A model generated the notes under the pieces. That model had not been told where the DNA came from. It made no database searches and saw nothing but the letters and a program-made list of their open reading frames with translations. Both the position numbers and the translations under genes were made by a program. This document shows, piece after piece, positions 39,186 through 48,969 of a stretch of 64,000 nucleotides of DNA; position 1 is the first letter of the stretch, and every line of letters begins with the position of its first letter. Source of the DNA: Terriglobia bacterium (lineage in GTDB: Bacteria > Acidobacteriota > Terriglobia > Bryobacterales > Bryobacteraceae); contig JAIQFL010000007.1 in assembly GCA_020073365.1 (NCBI GenBank), forward strand, positions 1 to 64,000. Direction: 5' to 3'.

Positions 39186-39725
39186 AGCCGGCCTTAGCCG
39201 GACCAATGTGGAAAGCGATCCCCTCCGGTTTCGCCGCACAACAGTACATCCGCTAATACTGGAGGGCAGTTGTAGCGGGAATGCCGGGGCAAGGGCGGTG
39301 GCGTAACCAGCGGGTTGGCGCGACCTGCCTGGGTATAGTCAAAGGGCTGGAAGCCGATCATGCGGGGCGCCGGCGAGTTGCCCTGTAAGTGGAAATCGAA
39401 TGCCGCCGATCCGGCGCAGGGTTTGGCGCCGGGGCACACGAACAGTGGGTCCACGGTGGCGGTCGAGCCGATCTCTTCGGCGGGCGCGGGCGCTGCCTGC
39501 CATTGTGCCAGGTTATAGAGCTCCCACCACTTCAGGCTCCCCGCCGTTTTCGAGATCACTTCCTGCACTTTCATCATCCGCTCCATTTCCGCGGATTGAA
39601 ATCGGTCCCTCGGGTATCACCCTTTCAGGATTTTCGTCCACTTCGAGCGGACATTTCCTATGAAAAAGGCACCACCTTAGCAGCAGCTTGACGCTCAGGA
39701 GGCATTTCGCCTATGATGAACGGCC

Positions 39726-41174
39726 ATGGGCGATGATCGGCGCCAGAACACGGGAACAATCCTTCACTTATCGGATGGAAGCGTTTCCGGTGAACATTCG
39801 GATCCGCCCACTCACCCCTTCCTGGTAGCTCCTCAAACCGCCGACGAGAAGAACACGCTTCGGCCCGGCTTGTTTCCGATTGCGTGCTGGAAACTGGACG
39901 ATATCCGCTTCGATTTCGACTCCTCGTTTATTAAGCCGGATGCCGAATCTGACGTGAAGAAGCTCGGCGAGCTGATCAAAGCGCACCCGAAGGCGCCGGT
40001 CTCGATATTCGGACACGCCGACCCGGTCGGCAAGGAGCCGTACAACAAGAAGCTGAGCGGCCGCAGGGCCAAGACGATTTATGGTCTGCTGACGCGCGAT
40101 CTGGCCATGTGGGAAGGCCTGTATTTGAGTCCCTACCATGGGGATCAATGGGGTCCGCCGCAAGTCCTCGCGATGCTCGGCGCCCTGGGTTATACCCCCG
40201 GCGACAAGGACGGTCTGCTGCAGGGAAAGGCCAGCGACGTCCTGAAAAAGTTTCAATCGGAGCATGGCCTTACGTCGCACGGATTTATCAACGCATCCAC
40301 CCGGAAGGAACTTTTCTCCGCTTACATGGACAAGCTATGCGGGCCCGGTTTCAAGCTGACGAAATCGGACTTCCTCGCGCAGGGCGCCGACGGCGACGGC
40401 CGCGGCGATTACCAGGGGTGCAGCGAGTTCAATCCTCTGCTGATCCTATCGCAGGACGAGGACCGGGAGCTCTCCAAGCCCGCCCGTCACAAGGAACGCA
40501 ACGCCGTAAACGCGCCCAACCGTCGCGTGATGGTCTTCCTGTTCCGCCCCGGCGTGAAGGTGATTCCCGGCAAATGGCCCTGCCCCAAGGCGGACACAGA
40601 GGCCATCCAGGCCTGCAAGGACCGGTTCTGGTCGGACGGCAAAAAACGGCTCCAAAACACGAGCGAGCGCCGCAATTACACCAAGGATGGGGACACCTTC
40701 GGCTGCCGTTTCTATGATCGCCTCAGCAGCCATTCGCCTTGCGAACAGCTCCAGGAGTATTGGGTGGTCCGCATCCTGGTCTCCTACTCCGATCCGTTAC
40801 CGAAGCGGAAACCTCTCGCCAACGAAGCCTTCATATTGATGGGTGTCGGGGAGGCGGGAGTGATCCGCGGCAGAACCGATAACGACGGAATTCTCCGCGC
40901 GGTAGTCAGGGCGGAGACTCCGTCCATGACGCTCCTCATTGCGGGCACGACAATGATCCTGAAGGGCGGCGCGCTTCTAGGCATGCCGCTCGGCGACACG
41001 CCGGCCCGTCAGCGCCTATATAATCTTGGCTATGGAGATCTGGATTTCGATTCCTGGGACGATGACGAATATAAAGCCGCGCTGAAGAAATTTCAGAAGG
41101 ATCACGGCCTGACCGAATCGGGAAGCGCCGACGCCGCCACCAAAGACAAGTTGCGGGAGGTTCACGGCAGTTGA
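39726..41174 (+). CDS. OmpA-like domain protein with two peptidoglycan-binding (PGB_1-like) domains
   Basis: 'DIRFDFDSSFIKPDAESDVKKLGELIKAHPKAPVSIFGHADPVGKEPYNKKLSGRRAKTI'; 'LGYTPGDKDGLLQGKASDVLKKFQSEHGLTSHGFINASTRKEL'; 'LGYGDLDFDSWDDDEYKAALKKFQKDHGL'. Confidence 0.85.
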   Translation: MGDDRRQNTGTILHLSDGSVSGEHSDPPTHPFLVAPQTADEKNTLRPGLFPIACWKLDDIRFDFDSSFIKPDAESDVKKLGELIKAHPKAPVSIFGHADPVGKEPYNKKLSGRRAKTIYGLLTRDLAMWEGLYLSPYHGDQWGPPQVLAMLGALGYTPGDKDGLLQGKASDVLKKFQSEHGLTSHGFINASTRKELFSAYMDKLCGPGFKLTKSDFLAQGADGDGRGDYQGCSEFNPLLILSQDEDRELSKPARHKERNAVNAPNRRVMVFLFRPGVKVIPGKWPCPKADTEAIQACKDRFWSDGKKRLQNTSERRNYTKDGDTFGCRFYDRLSSHSPCEQLQEYWVVRILVSYSDPLPKRKPLANEAFILMGVGEAGVIRGRTDNDGILRAVVRAETPSMTLLIAGTTMILKGGALLGMPLGDTPARQRLYNLGYGDLDFDSWDDDEYKAALKKFQKDHGLTESGSADAATKDKLREVHGS

Positions 41175-41231
41175 CCGCGGTCGCCAGAGGCACGGCGCCA
41201 GCACATACACAAGAGGAGAAACCGCCAAACG

Positions 41232-43061
41232 ATGGGTGTCACCGAAAAGAAGTGGGAGTACGACCGGCCATTTACGCGAATTAATTCCCCGTCCTACAAC
41301 GAGTCCCGCCAACCGCCGGACGGCGTCTCTACGAACCCCGATTTGACCAACACGTTTTGGTGTGGCTGCCGAATACCGGCGGAAGGCCCGCCGGGCACCG
41401 GCCCGTTCGCTAACATCAGAAGAAAGCTGATGGCCACCGTTCCGAGCTGGGTTCCAGTCGATTATGTTGTCAGGGCGCGCGCGCCGGGAGGAGACCGTCA
41501 CAATCGAGCTGAGGACCTTTATGAGGTCGAGGGCACGCTGACCAGGAGCTTTCAGACCTGGACCGACTTTCCACTCTACCAATGGCATCGTTGGTATGAC
41601 TGGAATTTCCACGTCATCCCGGACAAAGGCTATCAGTATCTGGCGGGCCTAGGAAATACGCCGAGCAAGACTCGCGCCGGTTTCAGAGACACCGAGCGCC
41701 GCGTGACCGACGTAACCGCACTCGAGTGCGAGATGGACGCGGGCGCCTTGCTCCAAGGTACCAGGGGTCCCCGGGAAACGCCTCGGCTTCCGTATGGACA
41801 CGGGGTCATGGGTCCGATGTTGATATTGGACTGGGCTTGGCCGATGACCGACGAGCACATCTGGGTGGCGGGCCGATGGGTCTACGATTGCGGGCATCCG
41901 GTGGACGGCCGGAACAGGACCGAACTGCACCCCTGTCTTGCGACGGCCTCGGCCCGCTGGGAAGGGGTGAAATTCGATGAAAATCCCTACTACGTGCCCG
42001 CCATTCAATTCATGTTCTTTTCATCCCGTGTCGGCGGTTATTACAATTTCTCCTCCATCAAACGCGATTACGAGTTCATTGTCGACTTGCCTAAGATCGC
42101 CAGGGACCCCCTCACGGCGCGCGTCGGCCACACCACGACCTTCCCGCTGAATACCATTACCCTCCGTGGAACCTATCTGCTCAAGAAGTTCCAGTACGAC
42201 CTCTTCTCGGTGGCCGGAGCCGAGCAGGTGGTCACTCCCGTGGTCGAGCCCATTCCGATGCCCGACCCTAAGGATCCGCCACAGCAGGTAAAGGTCAAAA
42301 TTCCCCTCGGTTCGGCCTCCGGCGAGCCCGAAGCCTACGGAGTCCTGATTTCCCTGGGCTGGTTCGATCCGGAAGGCGTGGAGGCCCGCAAACTGAAGAA
42401 GTGTGAAATCACCTTCCACGACGCCCACAAGGGCACGGTCGACCACAATACCTTTGCCGAACGGTGGCTGATCAAGGTAGGAGTGAACGGCCGCTGGTTT
42501 TCCCGATTTATGGAAGACGTCCACGACAACACCGTGATCAGCCTTCAGGAGAAAAATTACACCATCTACCTGGCCGAAGGCGCATCCGATGCGGAGAGCG
42601 ACAAGCTCACCATTTCGGCGCATGGCGCGGCGCTGCAGCGTGTGGAAAATGTCATGCAGGTGCAGGCGGAAAGGCCGCCGGGAGTCGACCAGCCGGACCG
42701 GACCCTGCGCATAGCGTTTGCCGATGATCCGGACCATCCCAGGCCGGTCACTTACAGCGGCCACATCGACTCCGGTATTCTGGAGGTGCAAAGGGCCATC
42801 GCCCCGGCAATCTATGACCGTATGTCGGAAACACGCGGCGAGGAGAATGAATCGCTGGGCGTCATCGACCGGGGCCACAGGCAACGCGCGAGCGATTCGG
42901 AGAACCCGGTCTCCATCCGCGGGTTTAAGGGTACGAAGGAACTCGAATATACCGCGCTCTTCACCAGCGAGGTGGACCGGACCGCGGAGCTCAAAGAAGA
43001 TACGGCGCGGATCGATTACCGGCTGCATGCCACCCTGGTAGTGACGCCGCAGATCCCATGA
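41232..43061 (+). CDS. Large hypothetical protein (609 aa), no recognised family
   Basis: Long ORF with coding composition in a same-strand run. Confidence 0.75.
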   Translation: MGVTEKKWEYDRPFTRINSPSYNESRQPPDGVSTNPDLTNTFWCGCRIPAEGPPGTGPFANIRRKLMATVPSWVPVDYVVRARAPGGDRHNRAEDLYEVEGTLTRSFQTWTDFPLYQWHRWYDWNFHVIPDKGYQYLAGLGNTPSKTRAGFRDTERRVTDVTALECEMDAGALLQGTRGPRETPRLPYGHGVMGPMLILDWAWPMTDEHIWVAGRWVYDCGHPVDGRNRTELHPCLATASARWEGVKFDENPYYVPAIQFMFFSSRVGGYYNFSSIKRDYEFIVDLPKIARDPLTARVGHTTTFPLNTITLRGTYLLKKFQYDLFSVAGAEQVVTPVVEPIPMPDPKDPPQQVKVKIPLGSASGEPEAYGVLISLGWFDPEGVEARKLKKCEITFHDAHKGTVDHNTFAERWLIKVGVNGRWFSRFMEDVHDNTVISLQEKNYTIYLAEGASDAESDKLTISAHGAALQRVENVMQVQAERPPGVDQPDRTLRIAFADDPDHPRPVTYSGHIDSGILEVQRAIAPAIYDRMSETRGEENESLGVIDRGHRQRASDSENPVSIRGFKGTKELEYTALFTSEVDRTAELKEDTARIDYRLHATLVVTPQIP

Positions 43062-43095
43062 CAGGGGCCAAACTGTAGCGGCATGAGGAATTGAC

Positions 43096-44379
43096 GTGTT
43101 GGTCATCATCGCACTGACGGCAGGACAACTGGCGTGCCTGGATTTCGGTGTACCACTCGAACCCCGTTCCTTTGAAGGGCGCCTGACGGCGATTCTGTCG
43201 GACTGGGACCAGCGCCGCGACGATTTGTGGGAAATACCGGTCAGCGACAGCAAGCCCATTCTGCGGCGGTGGCTCCGCGAGGCCGGGGACGACGCCAGCC
43301 GGCTCATTCGGCTGATGAGTGCGCTGGGCTGGCTTGCCGCCAGCGAGGAACCGGATCTGATTCGCAAACGGCTGAGCCACCCCGACGAGGCGGTTCGCCT
43401 GGCTGCGATCCGAGCGCTCGGGCAGACCCAGGATCCCGACAATGCGCCGGGCGTCGAACCTTTTCTCGATTCGAAAGACGCGCGTTTCCGCGCGGCCGCC
43501 ATAGCCGCTCTGGCCAAGCTTTGGCCGCGCTCGAACTATCCCCGCTTGCAGGCGGCCGCCGGCAGCGACCCGAACTTGCAGCGACTCGCCGAACAGGCGC
43601 GCCGCCACATGATGGCGATGGCTACGCTCAATCCCGCGCAAATTGCAAATGAGGCGATTGAAACCGGGGAGTATGAGGACCTGGTCCCCTGGATCTCAGA
43701 AGTACGCGAACCGCTCAAAGAAATGCTGAAGTCCGGCGAGCGATCGGCCGTGGTCCGGGGTCGCGCCGCGCGCATTCTCGGGCTGAGGCACCAGGAAGAG
43801 GTGAGCTGGACGCTCCGCACCATCCTGGGGAACGCCGATGAGCCCATGGAGCTGCGCGTGGAGGCGGCCTATGCGCTGGGACGGATCAGAATTCGCAGCT
43901 CCGTGGACGCCCTGATCGAGCTGCTGGACAGCGTCGATCCACGCATGCAGGAAGCCGCGGTTTTCGCCCTGGGTAAGATCGGTGAGCCGCGCGCGCTCCG
44001 TCCGCTTCTGGCCAAATGGAATGTGCGGGGCGGAGCGCTCCGGAACCAGATTCGCCTGGCCGCCGGCCGGCTCTGTTCATCCGATGGCCAAGAGCTGTTG
44101 ACGGGTTTGCTCCGCGCCGATGCCGATCTGACCAGCGAGGGAATCTGGTTCTTGGAAGACCGTCTCGAACTTCATGAATCGTACCAGGAGCGATTCATCG
44201 AACCCTTGGCCGCCAGCCCCAGCCCCCAGGCCCGGCGCGATGCGCTTCTGCTGCGCGTATTCTTTGGACACAAGGCGGAAGCCGCCAAGGCGATCGCCCT
44301 GGCGCGAGCCGACGAGGAGAGGACCAACCGTGAAATTGCGGAGCTCGCCCTGCACTGGCTCGAATCCAGGCGCAACTAG
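43096..44379 (+). CDS. HEAT-repeat protein
   Basis: GTG start; 'RKRLSHPDEAVRLAAIRALGQTQDPDNAPGVEPFLDSKDARFRAAAIAALAKL'; 'VDALIELLDSVDPRMQEAAVFALGKIGEPRALRPLL'. Confidence 0.85.
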   Translation: MLVIIALTAGQLACLDFGVPLEPRSFEGRLTAILSDWDQRRDDLWEIPVSDSKPILRRWLREAGDDASRLIRLMSALGWLAASEEPDLIRKRLSHPDEAVRLAAIRALGQTQDPDNAPGVEPFLDSKDARFRAAAIAALAKLWPRSNYPRLQAAAGSDPNLQRLAEQARRHMMAMATLNPAQIANEAIETGEYEDLVPWISEVREPLKEMLKSGERSAVVRGRAARILGLRHQEEVSWTLRTILGNADEPMELRVEAAYALGRIRIRSSVDALIELLDSVDPRMQEAAVFALGKIGEPRALRPLLAKWNVRGGALRNQIRLAAGRLCSSDGQELLTGLLRADADLTSEGIWFLEDRLELHESYQERFIEPLAASPSPQARRDALLLRVFFGHKAEAAKAIALARADEERTNREIAELALHWLESRRN

Positions 44380-44386
44380 GGCCGGT

Positions 44387-44734
44387 ATGCCGGTTACGCA
44401 CACACCCTTAGGCATCCAGTGGAAGCTGTTGTTTTGCGCTCTGTGGCTGGGGGCCGCTTACTGGAGCCAGGGCTACCGCGCCGCGAGACTCTGCTTTTCT
44501 TTCGTGGGCGGAGTCATCGCGGGCGCACACCTGCTCGCGCTGGCGGGCGTCGGAATCCAATATCTGCTGAAGCCTTCGATGATTCCTTATCTGGGGATAT
44601 GGATCGGCGAGATTTCTGGCGCTGTGCTGGGCGCCGGCGCCGGCCTACTGGCTTGGAAATACTTGCCGGTCTACTGGCTGATACAGATTCTTGCGGTGGT
44701 ACTCTTGGTGGTGGCGCCTCTGATCGACTGGTAA
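44387..44734 (+). CDS. Small integral membrane protein
   Basis: Three or more hydrophobic segments; 8 bp after upstream stop. Confidence 0.65.
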   Translation: MPVTHTPLGIQWKLLFCALWLGAAYWSQGYRAARLCFSFVGGVIAGAHLLALAGVGIQYLLKPSMIPYLGIWIGEISGAVLGAGAGLLAWKYLPVYWLIQILAVVLLVVAPLIDW

Positions 44735-44759
44735 GACGGCCTGAGGCCCGGGACATTAT

Positions 44760-45038
44760 ATGCTGACCATTCGCGACCAACAGATGAGCGCCATGGCGGC
44801 GGCCACTCCAGGGCGAAAGATGATCGTGCCTTGTGAAAAGACCTGGATTGAGGTTCGCCTCATCGACGATAAGCAAAAGCCCGTGCCGGGGGAGGAGTAT
44901 CATATCGTCCTGCCGGATTCCTCGATTGTGGAGGGTTCTCTGGATCGGGACGGCCGAGTGCGAATCGAGGGCATCCTAGCGGGGCAGTGTCAGATCACGT
45001 TTCCACGCCTGCACCGCAAAGAAGTGAAGGCAGTGTGA
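44760..45038 (+). CDS. Small protein with carboxypeptidase-regulatory-like beta-sandwich
   Basis: 'MLTIRDQQMSAMAAATPGRKMIVPCEKTWIEVRLIDDKQKPVPGEEYHIVLPDSSIVEGSLDRDGRVRIEGILAGQCQITFP'. Confidence 0.7.
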   Translation: MLTIRDQQMSAMAAATPGRKMIVPCEKTWIEVRLIDDKQKPVPGEEYHIVLPDSSIVEGSLDRDGRVRIEGILAGQCQITFPRLHRKEVKAV

Positions 45039-45055
45039 GCAACAGGAACGCCTAC

Positions 45056-45871
45056 TCACGTGTGGTACCGCTCCATCGTCCTCGGGTTGTACCCCCAGTG
45101 AAACTCCAACTCGTAACCCATCGATTTCGCCAGGCCGTCCAGATCGGGAAACAGCGTTGCGAAAGTGATGTTCATGCGGTACAGTTCCCGCATCCCCACT
45201 TCCCGCACGGCGTTCGTCAGCACGATTTTCGCCAGAATATTCTCCTGGTCCTTGTCGCTCAGCATCTCCTCGATGGGCACATCCAGCACGCCCGGCACCG
45301 CGAAGGTCCCCGATTGCGCGATGAGCCGCCGGTTCATGGTGTGGGGCTCGCCCATCCAGATGAAGCGGTGGTTGCCCTTCAGGAAATATCGGCGGAAATT
45401 GCCTTTCGGGCGCGGGTCCATGCGGACCGGCTTGGGCGCGCGGCTGCTATCGATGCGCGCGGGGTTCATGGCCCACACCACGCCATCGGCCAGGGTCCGC
45501 TCCAGCGCGAAGAATGCCGCGACGTAGGGGGACCAGGTGAAATCGATCAGCCGCGTGGGGGCACCGTGGTGCTGCATGAGCGCCAGCCACTGGAAATCGT
45601 CATCGGGATCGGGAGGTTTGTCCAGGAACTGGTGTGCCTTGCGCTTGAAGATGCGCAGGATACGGCCTTCCTGCTCCGGCCACGCGGCAGGCGCGACGCC
45701 GAAATTCTGAAGGTAGCGGGAGAGCGAACTGTAGAGCGGCCAGCGCTCGTCGCGCTCGCCGCGAAATGCCCAATGCGAGTAGGGGGGCCTGGTGATGAGG
45801 TTGAGAAACGCCTCCCAGGTTGCCAGCCGGAAGACGCGGTAGGACCGCCGGGCCCGTTTGCGAACTGCCAT
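45056..45871 (-). CDS. FRG domain-containing protein
   Basis: 'WAFRGERDERWPLYSSLSRYL', 'LALMQHHGAPTRLIDFTWSPYVAAFFALE'. Confidence 0.88.
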   Translation of the reverse strand: MAVRKRARRSYRVFRLATWEAFLNLITRPPYSHWAFRGERDERWPLYSSLSRYLQNFGVAPAAWPEQEGRILRIFKRKAHQFLDKPPDPDDDFQWLALMQHHGAPTRLIDFTWSPYVAAFFALERTLADGVVWAMNPARIDSSRAPKPVRMDPRPKGNFRRYFLKGNHRFIWMGEPHTMNRRLIAQSGTFAVPGVLDVPIEEMLSDKDQENILAKIVLTNAVREVGMRELYRMNITFATLFPDLDGLAKSMGYELEFHWGYNPRTMERYHT

Positions 45872-45918
45872 CTATTAACTATCGTAGCGGTACAGTGCGC
45901 CCGATAGGGGGCCGTACG

Positions 45919-46040
45919 CTACGAATCGTACCGGTACAGCGCCTGTTCGATGGAGCCCCGCGGACCTCGATCCGCCTCAGGTCCGTCGTTCCTACAGCGT
46001 GCCCTTCGGCCAGCAGCAACGCGTTGTCGCAGGCTTGATA
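45919..46040 (-). pseudogene. Duplicated 3' fragment of DUF362 gene
   Basis: ctacgaatcgtaccggtacagcgcctgttcgatgga... matches ctacgaatcgtaacggtagagcgcctgctcgatgga... at 47782. Confidence 0.8.
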
Positions 46041-46058
46041 AGGGCGCCGAGCGATCGC

Positions 46059-47567
46059 TCAGAGCGTCTTGAGAAACGCGATGAGAGCGGCCTTGTCGTC
46101 CGCGGAGAGGTTGAGCCCGAAGGGATGCCCCGGCACCGCGCGGTGCTCGACTCCAAAACCTCTGAAGCCCGTCGGCACGTAGTCGCTCCGCAGTCGCTTT
46201 GCGTCAAACCAGTCCTCCAGCGTCGCTACCGATCCGCTATGCTCGAACGGCCCGCGATACCACACCCCGAGCAGCGAAGGAATCTTGTAGTATCCGGTGC
46301 CCCGGCGCGTGCGCATGGTTAAATCCGTATCTGTCCCCACAATCGTCGGTTCGATTTCATAGGTCCGCCGGTGCTCTTCGGGAATTTCGAACCCCCGCGC
46401 GGGCGTGAGCTTGTTGGAGTTGTAGAGGGGCGGCGTATGGCAGCGCGCACAACCTTCGCGCGCGAATACCGCCTCTCCCCTGCGCGAAGGATCGGTTATG
46501 CCATTCGGGTTCGGCGGAGGCGCGAGCGAATAGACATACTTGGCGAGCGCGAACAACTGCGGGTCTGAGTACCGCTCCAGTGCTTCCGGCGGCGGGAGAT
46601 GATCGTCTTTCAAGCCTGCGACTGGCGCAACTCCGGCAACCGGCCTGTACCCGGCGTAGTCGGACAACATGTCCGCGCCCTGGTTCAACGCGGCGTACCG
46701 CATCATGTCCCCGATGTCGCGGTGCCGCATCAGGCCGGTGCGGTCGAGATATCGCCGCTCGCGGACGCCGATGAGATCGGGAATCTGCACGGGCGTGAAA
46801 AGGCTTGTGCCGTGGCGCGCCACGACGCCGAGAGGCATGGCCGCTTTGATGGCGTTGATCTCGTCGATGCTCATCTTCTGAACGCGGTCGATCGGATCGT
46901 TGTCGATCCAGGGCACGCGGAATAACGCCCGTTGAAATGCGCGCGCGATTTGCACGTCCGGTGGGAAGCCGAGCAACAGATCGGGTACCGTGCCCTGCCC
47001 GCCTTCAATGACGGAGCCATCCGGCTGGATGCGCGTGTGGCACGTCGCGCAAGACAGAAATCCAGCCATCACGACGCCCTTCTTGGGCACCACAATGCTG
47101 AGGTGTGGATACGTCCCGTCGCGCGCAACGGGCACGCCGGTGCGTTCCATGATGGTCCGCCAGACTGCCAGCATGTCCACGGGAAACAAACCGATGGGAT
47201 ATCGGAATACCTGCTTGCCGGCACCGATCCAATCCTGCTCCGTGTGAAGTTTTCCGGCGTCGAACACTACCTCGGGCTCGGCGAGAGCCAGCTTCTCCAG
47301 ATAACCCGGCGGCTCGCGCTTGGACGAGTACACGGGGTAGGTTCTGTAGATGACGCGCTCCCTCATCCGATAGTAGTAGTCCGCGGGAATGTGCTTCACT
47401 GGCGCGTGAGCGACTGGCGGCTGGATCACGCCCGTCTCCAGCGCACGCTCATCCCAGGTCTTGGGCACGGCCTGCGCGTACGCCGGCACGAGCGAGAACA
47501 GATCCGCGGCGAACAGTGCTGCAAATACGCCCCTGGCGATTGCGTCGAACAGAACTTTACCCTGCAT
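46059..47567 (-). CDS. Di-heme c-type cytochrome-like protein (paralog of 24445-25905)
   Basis: CATCHTR and CARCHTP motifs; 'RGTGYYKIPSLLGVWYRGPFEHSGSVATLEDWFDAKRLRSDYVPTGF'. Confidence 0.8.
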   Translation of the reverse strand: MQGKVLFDAIARGVFAALFAADLFSLVPAYAQAVPKTWDERALETGVIQPPVAHAPVKHIPADYYYRMRERVIYRTYPVYSSKREPPGYLEKLALAEPEVVFDAGKLHTEQDWIGAGKQVFRYPIGLFPVDMLAVWRTIMERTGVPVARDGTYPHLSIVVPKKGVVMAGFLSCATCHTRIQPDGSVIEGGQGTVPDLLLGFPPDVQIARAFQRALFRVPWIDNDPIDRVQKMSIDEINAIKAAMPLGVVARHGTSLFTPVQIPDLIGVRERRYLDRTGLMRHRDIGDMMRYAALNQGADMLSDYAGYRPVAGVAPVAGLKDDHLPPPEALERYSDPQLFALAKYVYSLAPPPNPNGITDPSRRGEAVFAREGCARCHTPPLYNSNKLTPARGFEIPEEHRRTYEIEPTIVGTDTDLTMRTRRGTGYYKIPSLLGVWYRGPFEHSGSVATLEDWFDAKRLRSDYVPTGFRGFGVEHRAVPGHPFGLNLSADDKAALIAFLKTL

Positions 47568-47781
47568 CTTTCCCCTCCAATCGTTCACCCGGATGCGAGC
47601 GCCGCGAGCTCGGTGATCGTTCCTGAACTCGCCGTACCTTGCGTCCATATCAGTCTCCCCCGGTCACGACCGGCTGCGGAGTGACACCAGGTTCAAGCGC
47701 CTGTTGCGCCGAATGGGATTCCCTCATGAGAAGCAGATCGCTCTGCACCGGGATGGGGCGAACGACAATGCTTGAAAACTC

Positions 47782-48912
47782 CTACGAATCGTAACGGTAG
47801 AGCGCCTGCTCGATGGAAACGCCGCGGACGTCGATGCGCTTCAGGTCCGTCGTACCCACGCCGTGAGCGTCGGCCAGCAGCAGGGTGTTGTCGCAGGTCT
47901 GGAAGGGCCGGGTGCCGCGGGTGGCGCGTGGATTGTAACCCATTACCGCGGTGGAAACAGCGTCCGTGCACACCGGGTTCAGGCCCGCGATCAGCACCCC
48001 GGGCTTTACGATCCGCACGCCGCGAATCCACGGTCCCTCGCCGCCGGCGATGGATTCCACGCCGTCGATGATCGCCAGGTGGATCGGCCGGGCCGCCACC
48101 ACGTCGGCCACGATGTGCGGAACACGGTATCCGGGATCGTGGTTGACGCCGAAGTGCAACTCTTGCGGCGCGGATTTGGATGGCTGGCGCCTCCCCTGGT
48201 GCCCCACTGCCACCCGGCCATTGGGAGGATTCTCGTTGGGCTCATCCACCCCGGCGCTGTCGCCGTAGATGGAGGCCGGGATGATGCCGAAGCAGTTCTT
48301 CAGCGAGAGCGTGACCCCGCAGGTTTCGTGGTTCTTGAGCTTCGCCATGCTCACAAAGACATCCGTGTCTTCGTAAGAATGGTTCAGATCGTAGGCCGGG
48401 TACATGTACGGGTTGTCCGGCACCTTGAATCGCGAGTAGCGCTTCCCCTTCCCCAGTGCGTTGGTATTTTCGAACTCCACGCCGCTGGCGGCCGATTGCA
48501 GGGTGCGCACGTTCCATCCCGAATCCAGCATGGTGTCTTCGAGCGGTCCGGCGGTGGCCCAGGAACTCTCCACGAAGCGGATGCGCCTGGCCCCGGCCTT
48601 CCCCATCAGGTAGGCGGTGGCGCCTACCAGTTTGGGATGCGTGTAGTGCGTGAGCGCCGGCGCCAGGCCCTTGACGCGCTGCCCCGGACTGCCCGTCATG
48701 TTGAGCTTGACGGTCACGGTCTTGTTCCGCACCAGGCGTTCGAGGCCGCCCAGTTGGTCGAACATGGTTGCCAGTTTCGCCTGAACGTCTTCGTCGTAGG
48801 AAGCGCATTTGGCGATCGAAACGGGGGCGGTGGGTGCAGGGGCGCCCTCGGGGTCGGCGGCCTTCAGCAGGGGCGCGGCGGCCATCATCGCAAGCCATTC
48901 TCTGCGAGTCAT
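47782..48912 (-). CDS. DUF362 domain protein
   Basis: 'MTRREWLAMMAAAPLLKAA' signal; 'NKTVTVKLNMTGSPGQR', 'VSMAKLKNHETCGVTLSLKNCFGIIP'. Confidence 0.85.
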   Translation of the reverse strand: MTRREWLAMMAAAPLLKAADPEGAPAPTAPVSIAKCASYDEDVQAKLATMFDQLGGLERLVRNKTVTVKLNMTGSPGQRVKGLAPALTHYTHPKLVGATAYLMGKAGARRIRFVESSWATAGPLEDTMLDSGWNVRTLQSAASGVEFENTNALGKGKRYSRFKVPDNPYMYPAYDLNHSYEDTDVFVSMAKLKNHETCGVTLSLKNCFGIIPASIYGDSAGVDEPNENPPNGRVAVGHQGRRQPSKSAPQELHFGVNHDPGYRVPHIVADVVAARPIHLAIIDGVESIAGGEGPWIRGVRIVKPGVLIAGLNPVCTDAVSTAVMGYNPRATRGTRPFQTCDNTLLLADAHGVGTTDLKRIDVRGVSIEQALYRYDS

Positions 48913-48947
48913 TTGATTGCTCCGTAACAGTCAAAAAAAGAAAAACA

Positions 48948-48969
48948 ACACAGGCAAGAATGCCCGTGT
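48948..48969 (-). repeat. ACACGGGCAT-type palindrome at stop codon
   Basis: acacaggcaagaatgcccgtgt; 21/22 match to reverse complement of 62774-62795. Confidence 0.75.

Noticed and set aside
42021-43517. 498-aa minus-strand ORF
   Set aside because: Overlaps the coherent plus-strand 609-aa and HEAT genes; composition of a shadow frame.
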